From the NCBI RefSeq assembly GCF_016904885.1, contig NZ_JADWYI010000001.1:2542001-2606000 (forward strand): a stretch of DNA of 64,000 bases, given 5' to 3'. Positions 57,691 to 64,000 of the stretch are shown piece by piece; the stretch's first letter is position 1; each line of letters starts with the position of its first letter. The translations under genes were made by a program, and so were the position numbers. The stretch comes from Archangium primigenium. GTDB taxonomy: Bacteria > Myxococcota > Myxococcia > Myxococcales > Myxococcaceae. Below the pieces are notes generated by a model. The model was not told the origin of the DNA. It ran no database searches and worked only from the letters and a program-made list of their open reading frames with translations.

Positions 57691-58641
57691 CTACGGGTAC
57701 ACCTCACGGCGCGTGGGCGGCAGGCTCGTCTCGGGCGGCGTGACGAGCGGCGTGCCCGCGTAGAGCTGCTGGCGCCGGTTCACGCCCGCGGCGCCACCGA
57801 GGATGGCGGAGATCAGGCCGAGGAAGAGCGCGCCGAACACGCCCCAGAACACCTTGCCCGTGGCGTCCGCCGCCTTGAGCGCGCCGGTCTGGACCGTCTG
57901 GGCCGTCTGCGACACCTTGCCCTGGAAGGCGTTGAACTGGGTCTCGATGCGCTCGGCCACCTGCTCGGCATCGGCGCGCGAGAGGGCGGTGTTGTCCGCG
58001 ACCGAGCTCACGAGCGACTGGCGGTCCAGCTTGCCGTCCTTCACGGCGGTGCGGACCGCGTCCCGGGTCGCCGCCTCGAGCTGCGCGGCCGTCACCGCGG
58101 GCTTGCCCTCGGACGCGAGGCGCTCGTTGACGGGACGCAGGGCGTCATTGGCATCCAACCCGAAGTTGCGCGCCACCTGGCCCAGGTTGCCGGCCTGCGA
58201 GGCGCCCGCCGCGGCGGCCACGCCCGTCGCCTGGACGGCCGTCTTGCCCACGGAGAACACGCCACCGGCCACCGACGACAGCACGCTGCCCAGCAGCCAG
58301 ATGCCCACAAGCGTGGTGACCGCCCACATCGTCAAGCCGTGGATGCCGCCGCTCGCCTTGGTCTGCGCGCCCGCGCCCCGACCCGCGACGATGCCGCCCA
58401 CGAACAGGGCGATGAGCGGCGAGAGGATGCCCCAGATGCCCGTGAAGGCTCCCGAGGACTTCGCGCTCGCGGCGTCCTGGGGGTTGATGGACGACAGGCC
58501 CAGCGCCAGCCCCAACGTGTAGAGCAGGATCCACAACCCCAGCGCGGTCACCGTGCCCGCGAAGATGGCGCCCCAACTAATCTTCACGGGACCGCCCGCC
58601 AGGATGCCTACATTCCGATTGTTGTGCGATGCCACGGCCAT
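57691..58641 (-). CDS. PhnA-like conserved membrane protein
   Basis: 316 residues from the ATG at 58641, which has a strong GGGAGGT ribosome-binding site eight bases upstream. The N-terminal half has three membrane helices (AGTVTALGLWILLYTLGLALG, LSPLIALFVGGIVAG and TMWAVTTLVGIWLLGS). A hydrophilic helical stretch (about 160-260) and one more helix (WGVFGALFLGLISAILGGAAG) follow. I recall similar proteins annotated PhnA-like in proteobacteria, but the function is unknown and nothing relates it to phosphonate metabolism here. Inner membrane. It is upstream of and convergent with the histidine kinase. Confidence 0.7.
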   Translation of the reverse strand: MAVASHNNRNVGILAGGPVKISWGAIFAGTVTALGLWILLYTLGLALGLSSINPQDAASAKSSGAFTGIWGILSPLIALFVGGIVAGRGAGAQTKASGGIHGLTMWAVTTLVGIWLLGSVLSSVAGGVFSVGKTAVQATGVAAAAGASQAGNLGQVARNFGLDANDALRPVNERLASEGKPAVTAAQLEAATRDAVRTAVKDGKLDRQSLVSSVADNTALSRADAEQVAERIETQFNAFQGKVSQTAQTVQTGALKAADATGKVFWGVFGALFLGLISAILGGAAGVNRRQQLYAGTPLVTPPETSLPPTRREVYP

Positions 58642-58786
58642 GTGCCACCTCCCGAGAAAAGGGGGTTTTCCCCTTCGTCTCCGGACAATGGCCACGGGGG
58701 ACACTGGACGAGGTCTCCCCACACAGAGGCGCAAACTCCCTGCCCGGGAAGAGGGAGGAAGCACGAGCGCTCGACCCGTCCCTCCC

Positions 58787-59248
58787 TCATTCCTCCGAGG
58801 CGTCCTCCTCCGCTTCTCGAACCGCTCGCGCCTGGGCGACATGCCGCGCGTCGAGCCAGCCCTGGAGGATGAACTGGGCGGCCATCTGGTCGATGACCCC
58901 GCGGCGCTTGGCGCGTGACAGGTCCGCTTCCAGCAGGGTGCGTTGGGCGGCCACGGTGGACAGGCGCTCGTCCCAGAAGTCCACGGGCAGCGAGAAGGCC
59001 TGCAGGAGCACCTCCACGAAGCGGCGCGTGGCCTCGGCGCGAGGCCCCTCGCTGCCGTCCATGTTGAGCGGCAGGCCGACCACGAAGCCCTGGGCCTCGT
59101 ACTCGTCGATCAGCTTCTGGAGGGCGGCCAAGTCCGCCTTGAGGTTCGTGCGCCGCACGGTGGTGACCGTCTGGGCGGTGAGCCCCAACGCGTCCGACAC
59201 GGCGACGCCAATCGTTTTGGTGCCCACGTCCAGGCCCAGGGTGCGCAT
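58787..59248 (-). CDS. ruvX: Putative Holliday-junction resolvase / pre-16S rRNA nuclease RuvX (YqgF)
   Basis: 153 residues, the usual length. N-terminal RNase-H-like motif RTLGLDVGTKTIGVAVSD (catalytic Asp7), VVGLPLNMDGSEG, and the acidic C-terminal DERLSTVAA with a further Asp in VIDQMAAQFILQ. The essential function of this family in E. coli is maturation of the 16S rRNA 5' end; a role at Holliday junctions was proposed earlier. Cytosolic. It is divergent from the large secreted-protein-like gene and 145 bases upstream of the PhnA-like gene on the same strand. Confidence 0.95.
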   Translation of the reverse strand: MRTLGLDVGTKTIGVAVSDALGLTAQTVTTVRRTNLKADLAALQKLIDEYEAQGFVVGLPLNMDGSEGPRAEATRRFVEVLLQAFSLPVDFWDERLSTVAAQRTLLEADLSRAKRRGVIDQMAAQFILQGWLDARHVAQARAVREAEEDASEE

Positions 59249-59452
59249 GCGCGGCGCAATCTAGCCGCAATCCCCGGCAGGGGACCGCTCCGTCCGCGCG
59301 CCCAGACGCCTTCGGCGGGGCGGGGCGTCCAACCCGTTGAATTCGTTGAGGCGTGTGCCCTCCCGGCCCCGGCACCCGCGCTGCAATCCCCCCGCGTGGC
59401 GCATGGCGCGGCGACGGGGGGCACGACGCCCTCCCTCCGCGCGGGAGGAGCC

Positions 59453-60571
59453 ATGAGTGATTTGCTGAAGGGACTGGGCAGTGCCCTGGGTGGGGTGACC
59501 AACCTGTTGTCGGGAGGGGCGCTGCTCGATGCGGCGGGCAATGCCCTCGGCCTGCCTCCGGTCATCACCCAGGCGGCCAAGACGGTGGTCGGCGCGATGA
59601 CGGGCAACGTGATGCTGGCGGCCGATGGCGCCCGGGGGCTCGCCCAGGAGTTGACGCGCAATCCCCCGGCGGCCACCGAGTACTGCGCGCCGCGGGAGCC
59701 CTCGAAGGCGGGCGCCGGCTACGCGAAGCCACCTCCGCCGACCGCTTCCCCTGGGACGGGCGGCGCGCGGGGGCCGTGTGCTCCGCCCGGGCACAGCCAC
59801 CTGGATCCCAAGCTGAACGACTACCTGCATTCCCTGCGGACGCTGGAGCAGAACTTCCAGTACCTGGACGCGACGGACGGGCGGCTGGATGGCGCGCTGT
59901 CGCGCACGGACCTGCAGCGCATCGCGGGGGACGCGCGGGTGTCGCCGGAGCTGCGCCAGTCGGCGCGCTTCCTCGTGGACAACCCGGGCTACTTCGAGCG
60001 GCTCGACGCGTCGACGAGCCTGGGCGGCATGCTGGGCCGGGTGGTCCAGGGGATGAAGAACGACGACCGCGTGAGCCTGGACGACGTGCGCGGGGAGATC
60101 CTCAAGGTGAAGGCGGACCTCGCCCAGTACGGCGCGCCCGAGCGGACGCGCGCGCCGGGAGGCGTGTCCCCGCCGCCGACGGGCGACGCGGGGCCTCCCG
60201 CCTCGTCTCCGGGTGGGGGGGGCGGCGCGTCCGGGGCGGGCTCGAGCGCGAAGGGCATCATCAATGATCCGCGCATGAGCCTGGAGGAGAAGATCAACGC
60301 CATCCTCACGAGCCTCACGGAGAAGATGGACGACGAGATCCTCCAGACGATGGACAACCTCGCCGCGGCGCAGGACAGGAAGGCGGGCATCTCCAACGAC
60401 AAGGGCAGCGAGAAGGCGCTCACCGAGTCGCAGCGGGACATCGACCGGCTGTCCATGCGGCTGCAGCAGCTCGTGGAGAAGCGCAAGACGATGTTCGAGA
60501 TGATGAGCACGCTGTCGATGAAGTTCAACGAGATGGCCAAGACGGCCCTCAACAACATGCGGGGGGCGTGA
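59453..60571 (+). CDS. Putative secreted protein resembling type III secretion translocators/effectors
   Basis: 372 residues from the ATG at 59453 with a GGGAGGAG ribosome-binding site. The N-terminus is Gly/Ala/Leu-rich and amphipathic, without a Sec signal. A Pro-rich linker leads to an EF-hand-like segment (about 138-190: LDATDGRLDGALSRTDL, then LVDNPGYFERLD), resembling repeats I associate with HrpF/NolX-type type III translocators. The C-terminal 100 residues form a coiled coil ending in MKFNEMAKTALNNMRG. The next gene looks like an LcrH/SycD-class chaperone, which supports a type III-like substrate. No secretion apparatus is in the window. This is a similarity by eye only. Confidence 0.7.
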   Translation: MSDLLKGLGSALGGVTNLLSGGALLDAAGNALGLPPVITQAAKTVVGAMTGNVMLAADGARGLAQELTRNPPAATEYCAPREPSKAGAGYAKPPPPTASPGTGGARGPCAPPGHSHLDPKLNDYLHSLRTLEQNFQYLDATDGRLDGALSRTDLQRIAGDARVSPELRQSARFLVDNPGYFERLDASTSLGGMLGRVVQGMKNDDRVSLDDVRGEILKVKADLAQYGAPERTRAPGGVSPPPTGDAGPPASSPGGGGGASGAGSSAKGIINDPRMSLEEKINAILTSLTEKMDDEILQTMDNLAAAQDRKAGISNDKGSEKALTESQRDIDRLSMRLQQLVEKRKTMFEMMSTLSMKFNEMAKTALNNMRGA

Positions 60572-60612
60572 GTCGGCCCATGGGACGCGTCATCAAATAC
60601 GAGGGAGCGGCG

Positions 60613-61110
60613 ATGGACACGGCGACGGTGGGGCGGCTCAAGGCGTTCGCGCGCGGGGAGGCCACGTGGGCGGAGGTGGAGGGGATGACCTTCGAGGAGG
60701 CCAAGGCGATCGCCCAGGTGGGGTGTGAGCTGGCGGGCGCGGGGCGGCTCGAGGAGGCGCGCATCCTGTTCGAGGGGCTGGTGGAGGGCAATCCCCGGGA
60801 CACGGCGAGCCGGGCGGCGCTCGGCACGGTGTACCAGAAGCTGGGCCGGCTGCCGGAGGCGGTGACCGAGTACTGCGCGGCGCTGGAGGGGGATCCGACC
60901 AATCCCGTGGCGCTCGTCAACCGCGGCGAGCTGTACCTGCGGCAGGGCAACCGGCAGGGCTTCACGGACCTCGCGCGCGCGGCGGAGGCGGATCCGGAGG
61001 GGGTGACCTCGGCGGGCCGACGGGCCCGGGCGCTGGTGCGGGCCATCGCGCTGGCGGCGGTGGAGACGATGAAGGACACCCCGGCGAAGGAGGCCCCGGC
61101 CCGGGCGTGA
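60613..61110 (+). CDS. TPR protein resembling LcrH/SycD type III chaperones
   Basis: 165 residues from the ATG at 60613, which has the best ribosome-binding site (GAGGGAG, five-base spacing). A GTG at 60568 overlapping the previous stop, or an ATG at 60580, would add 15 or 11 residues. It is a stack of about three TPRs; AIAQVGCELAGAGRLEEARILFEGLVEGNP and LGTVYQKLGRLPEAVTEY match the pattern of LcrH/SycD class-II chaperones, which hold translocators before secretion. It directly follows the HrpF/NolX-like gene, so the two are very likely an operon and a chaperone-client pair. A generic TPR adaptor remains possible. Confidence 0.75.
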   Translation: MDTATVGRLKAFARGEATWAEVEGMTFEEAKAIAQVGCELAGAGRLEEARILFEGLVEGNPRDTASRAALGTVYQKLGRLPEAVTEYCAALEGDPTNPVALVNRGELYLRQGNRQGFTDLARAAEADPEGVTSAGRRARALVRAIALAAVETMKDTPAKEAPARA

Positions 61111-61123
61111 GCCCCGGGGGTCC

Positions 61124-62320
61124 TCAAGGGGGAGGGGGGAGGGCGGCCAGCCGCTCGCCGATGGGCGGATGGCTGTGCCCCTTGAGGACGATCCAGCGCG
61201 GCGGCTCCGGGTCCATCTTGTTGACCCGGGCGGCCTTCACGAGCATGCGGCGGAAGGCGGCGGGGTCCTGGGTGAGGCGCAGGGCATAGCGGTCCGCCTC
61301 GCGCTCGCGCTCGCGGGAGAAGGCGGCGGACACGGGGGCCGAGAGCGTGAAGACGAGGAAGGACAGCAGCCAGAGCAGGGGCAGGGTGCGGATGTCCGCG
61401 AAGCGCGTGGTGCCGAACCAGCCGCGCGCCGCGGCGAGCCGCAGCAGCCGGTCGATGGCGAAGAGGAAGGCGACGAGCGCGAACGACGCGGCGATGCGCC
61501 CGGGCCATTTGGACTCGTGGACATGGCCGGCCTCGTGCGCGACGGCGGCGAGGACCTCCTCGGGGGACAGCTCGCGCAGCATCACGTCGTTGAGCACGAT
61601 GGTGCGCGTGGGGCCCTGGCCCGCGAAGTACGCCTGCAGGCGCTTGCTCACCACCGACGTCTTCTCCACCCGCACGTCCTGGAACGACACGCCGGCCTGG
61701 GCCATCAGGGCGGTGATGCGCTCGCGCAGCGGGCCCTGCTCCAGGGGCGTCTGCTGGAAGTAGATCTGCGCGCGGTAGGGATCGAGCACCGAGGCCCCCA
61801 GCAAGAGCAGCGCCGAGGGCACGCCGAGCACGAGCCACCAGCGCCGCACCCGCCGGGCCAGGCCGTACAGCCCGAGCACGAGCATGGCCGAGGCGATGGC
61901 CTCCAGGGACAGGTCCTTGAGGGTGTCCAGCGCGTAGCGCCAGGGGGTGTAGTTGGACATGCCGTAGCGGTGCTCCAGCACGTACCCGAAGTAGATGTTC
62001 GCCGGGGAGTAGACGAGCTCGAGGAAGAGGTCCACGAACAGGGCGAAGAGCAGGGCGGCGCCCCAGCCGGACTCGCCCCACATCCTGTCCAGGGCGCTCA
62101 CCACGACGCGCAGCACGGGGGCGGTGCGCAGGGGGGCCAGGTGGCGCGAGAGCCAGGCCGCGCTCCGCTGGGCGCCGCGGTGGAAGGGCTGGACCAGGAC
62201 GCCGAGGATGAGGGCGAAGATGCCCAGGTAGATCAGGGGGCTCACCGCACCGCGGATGTAGATCGGCAGGTGGTAGGCCTTGATCTCGGCGAGCTGTTCG
62301 GGCGTGAAGAGGGGCTCCAT
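61124..62320 (-). CDS. M48-family (Ste24-like) membrane metalloprotease
   Basis: 398 residues with about six membrane helices. The zinc motif HEAGH lies at H262-H266 and the third ligand Glu is in REREREADRYAL. The layout, with LEHRYGMSNY and the long N-terminal membrane part, matches CAAX prenyl protease 1 / Ste24-like peptidases, which in bacteria are implicated in membrane quality control. It starts at the ATG at 62320. It converges on the chaperone-like gene with a 13-base gap. All catalytic residues are present. Confidence 0.92.
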   Translation of the reverse strand: MEPLFTPEQLAEIKAYHLPIYIRGAVSPLIYLGIFALILGVLVQPFHRGAQRSAAWLSRHLAPLRTAPVLRVVVSALDRMWGESGWGAALLFALFVDLFLELVYSPANIYFGYVLEHRYGMSNYTPWRYALDTLKDLSLEAIASAMLVLGLYGLARRVRRWWLVLGVPSALLLLGASVLDPYRAQIYFQQTPLEQGPLRERITALMAQAGVSFQDVRVEKTSVVSKRLQAYFAGQGPTRTIVLNDVMLRELSPEEVLAAVAHEAGHVHESKWPGRIAASFALVAFLFAIDRLLRLAAARGWFGTTRFADIRTLPLLWLLSFLVFTLSAPVSAAFSREREREADRYALRLTQDPAAFRRMLVKAARVNKMDPEPPRWIVLKGHSHPPIGERLAALPPPP

Positions 62321-62370
62321 GGCGCCCGCGAGCGTAGCGCCACGGAGCCCCGGACTCCCAGCGCCGAGGC

Positions 62371-63483
62371 TCAGGAGTGGGGCCGCGCCTGGACGGGCGT
62401 GGGGGCCTCGTCCTGGAGCAGCAGGGCCTTCATCTTCTCCAGGCTCTGGCGCGTCTTGTCGACGAAGGTGTTGTGCGAGCCGATGCGCTCGGCGGCCTCG
62501 AGGGTGCGCTCGTAGACGTCGATGGCCTTGGTGAGCAGCACGTGGACGCGCTTGCGCAGCTCCTCGCGGTAGACCTCCGCCTGCTCGGCATCCAGCTCGC
62601 GGGGGGCGGGGGAGTGGACGAGCTGCTCGTAGAGGTCCTCGTAGAGCGCGCCAATCTGGGCGCCGGCGGCCGTGGCCCAGTGGCCGTTGCCCACGCGGAT
62701 GGTCCGCAGGTAGTGGCCCTGGGCGGACAGGAGCACCTCGGCCTTGTGGTTGAGGTCCTCGGCCAGCGCCTCGGCGCCCCGGGCCGGGTCGAGCTTCACG
62801 TCGGCGTAGCGCAGCCGGTAGAGCTCGCCGATGAAGAAGTGGGCCTGGGCGGGGTAGTAGTTCTCCACCTCGTCCTTGTCCGCGAGCGCCTCGTAGGTGG
62901 AGACGGCCTGACGGAAGGTGGCCTCCGCCTGCTCGGGCTGTCCCGCCTCCAGCTCGCACACGCCGCGCTGCACCTGGGCCCGCAGGCGCTGGCCGACGGG
63001 CAGGTCCGCGCGTCCCGCGAGCGTGGAGAGCAGCCGCGCGGCGTCCGCGTAGCGCTCCTGGTGGTAGTGCGTCTCCGCGAGGCGGAAGGTGGCCTCCAGC
63101 GCGTCCCCGGTGCCCTTCTGGGCATCGGCGATCTCGGCGAAGCGCTGGGCGGCGGCGTCCCACTGCTCCAGCCGCTCGTGGGCGAGCCCCGACTGGTAGA
63201 GCGCCGCGCTGCGGTGCGGGCTCTGGGGGTGGAAGTCCACCAGCCGGTCGAAGTAGCCCGCCGCCTGGGCGTAGTCCTGGGCGGCGAAGGCGGAGGTGCC
63301 GCCGGCGAACAGCTCCTCGTCGTTGAGCGAGGCGAGCTCCGGGTTGCCCGTCACCGTCTCCCCGTCGAAGCGCACCTCCTGCCGGGGAGGCTCGGGCGTG
63401 TCCCGCCCCGCCGAGCCCGTCGTCCGGCAACCCACCAGGCCAACGATTCCCACCCACACCCATGTACGCCAGGTGGCCGACAT
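62371..63483 (-). CDS. TPR lipoprotein (YfiO/YbgF-like organisation)
   Basis: 370 residues from the ATG at 63483 with a GGAGGA ribosome-binding site. The signal region (WVWVGIVGLVGC; lipobox LVGC) marks it as a lipoprotein. The body is a run of helical TPR repeats (YAQAAGYFDRLVDFHPQSPHR, then LAETHYHQERYADAARLL) followed by about 130 helical residues of unrecognised type. Such proteins often act in outer-membrane assembly or cell division. It is 50 bases upstream of the M48 gene on the same strand, so an envelope-related operon is likely. Confidence 0.85.
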   Translation of the reverse strand: MSATWRTWVWVGIVGLVGCRTTGSAGRDTPEPPRQEVRFDGETVTGNPELASLNDEELFAGGTSAFAAQDYAQAAGYFDRLVDFHPQSPHRSAALYQSGLAHERLEQWDAAAQRFAEIADAQKGTGDALEATFRLAETHYHQERYADAARLLSTLAGRADLPVGQRLRAQVQRGVCELEAGQPEQAEATFRQAVSTYEALADKDEVENYYPAQAHFFIGELYRLRYADVKLDPARGAEALAEDLNHKAEVLLSAQGHYLRTIRVGNGHWATAAGAQIGALYEDLYEQLVHSPAPRELDAEQAEVYREELRKRVHVLLTKAIDVYERTLEAAERIGSHNTFVDKTRQSLEKMKALLLQDEAPTPVQARPHS

Positions 63484-63681
63484 CCGTGTCCTCCGCGTTC
63501 GCGTCCGGGGCCCGCGCGTGCGGACCCGATGCACTCCGCCCCAGACAGCGTCACGCGACGCCGGGTTCCCGGGGCGGGGGGAGTCTAATCTCGCCCCGCG
63601 CCGTCCGCCCGCCAGGAGAAGGCCCGGGAATGGGGGCCATGGGGCGGGGCGAACGTACGGCGGTGAACGTCTCGGGAGCGC

Positions 63682-64000
63682 TCAGGCCGGGGAGGGCGGG
63701 GAGGGAGGCGTGGGGATGAGCTCCTCGCCCATGAGGAAGCGGCCGGTGCGCCACAGGGCGCCAATCTCGTGCACGTCCATCTCGAAGCGGGGCACCTGGA
63801 TGAGGGGCGTGTCGCCGCAGGCGGCCTGCAGCTCGGCGATGCCGCGCGCGTCCTGCTCGGCCAGGAGCGTCATCTCGTCCAGGGTCGTCTCCACCTTGGC
63901 GCGCCGGGTGGAGATGAGGCCCCGGGCCTCCTGGCGCAGGGCGGGGTCGGGCAGGGGGTGGACGCGGTTGACGACCACGGCCACCACCTCCATGCGGCTC
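63682..64000 (-). CDS. ArsA-family ATPase, C-terminal part (truncated by window)
   Basis: Only the last 105 or so codons are visible; the frame continues past the window end. The segments VVAVVVNRVHPLPD and PLIQVPRFEMDVHEIGALW match the C-terminal part of ArsA/GET3-type anion-transporting ATPases. In myxobacteria such ATPases often occur as adjacent pairs. The P-loop is outside the window, so catalytic competence cannot be judged. It is 198 bases upstream of the TPR lipoprotein on the same strand. Confidence 0.75.
   Translation of the reverse strand, partial: SRMEVVAVVVNRVHPLPDPALRQEARGLISTRRAKVETTLDEMTLLAEQDARGIAELQAACGDTPLIQVPRFEMDVHEIGALWRTGRFLMGEELIPTPPSPPSPA

Overview
The window is a high-GC, densely coded chromosomal segment that looks like a myxobacterium (Myxococcota, probably suborder Cystobacterineae; the genus is inferred, not shown). 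Supporting signs are a DUF2378/TIGR02265-type gene (a family known from Myxococcales), a Ser/Thr kinase fused to TPRs, two multi-PAS histidine kinases, several very large Ig/Kelch/MopE-type lipoproteins, and a complete PrkA-DUF444-SpoVR operon. I see no rRNA, tRNA, CRISPR array, insertion sequence or prophage.

Layout. 1-5 kb: the end of a membrane glutamine-amidotransferase-like protein, a small PLD-like protein and a large lipoprotein. 5-11 kb: a YdcZ-type transporter, a solitary Eco57I-like DNA methylase directly downstream of htpG, an Eis-like acetyltransferase and an unknown gene. 11-16.5 kb: an MFS exporter, the ActP/DUF485 acetate-permease pair, an unusual Hpt protein, a D-amino-acid-oxidase-like protein and a DUF2750 protein. 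16.7-25 kb: a Kelch lipoprotein, the Ser/Thr kinase-TPR protein, a small lipoprotein, an M14 carboxypeptidase and a CpxP-like protein. 25.5-32 kb: dnaE, then a markedly AT-richer two-gene cassette (AAA ATPase plus TOPRIM-like/DUF4276-like protein), then a 2,4-dienoyl-CoA-reductase-type SDR. 32-42 kb: a 1554-residue Ig/Fn3/lamin-tail lipoprotein, an STAS-like protein, glgP, the DUF2378 gene and a methyltransferase. 42-48.3 kb: an M23 peptidase and the prkA-DUF444-spoVR operon. 48.7-57.7 kb: a hybrid histidine kinase, a TPR lipoprotein, a GT39-like membrane enzyme and a soluble histidine kinase. 57.7-64 kb: a PhnA-like membrane protein, ruvX, a secreted-protein/chaperone-like pair, a Ste24-type M48 protease, a TPR lipoprotein and the end of an ArsA-type ATPase.

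Most of the window is ordinary core and accessory myxobacterial content: envelope proteins, signalling and storage/stress metabolism. The clear outlier is 29.05-31.26 kb. There an ATPase gene and a TOPRIM-like gene overlap by four bases and differ from both flanks in base composition. The architecture matches the general ATPase-plus-TOPRIM plan of phage-defence modules such as OLD/Gabija, PARIS and AbiL, but I cannot place it in a named system. It is the best candidate here for a new or little-described system. A second candidate is the pair at 59.45-61.11 kb, which resembles a type III secretion substrate with its LcrH/SycD-class chaperone, although no secretion machinery is visible nearby. 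Starts were chosen by ribosome-binding sites, lipoprotein signals and conserved N-termini; several long open frames on the opposite strands are GC-driven shadows and were left out.
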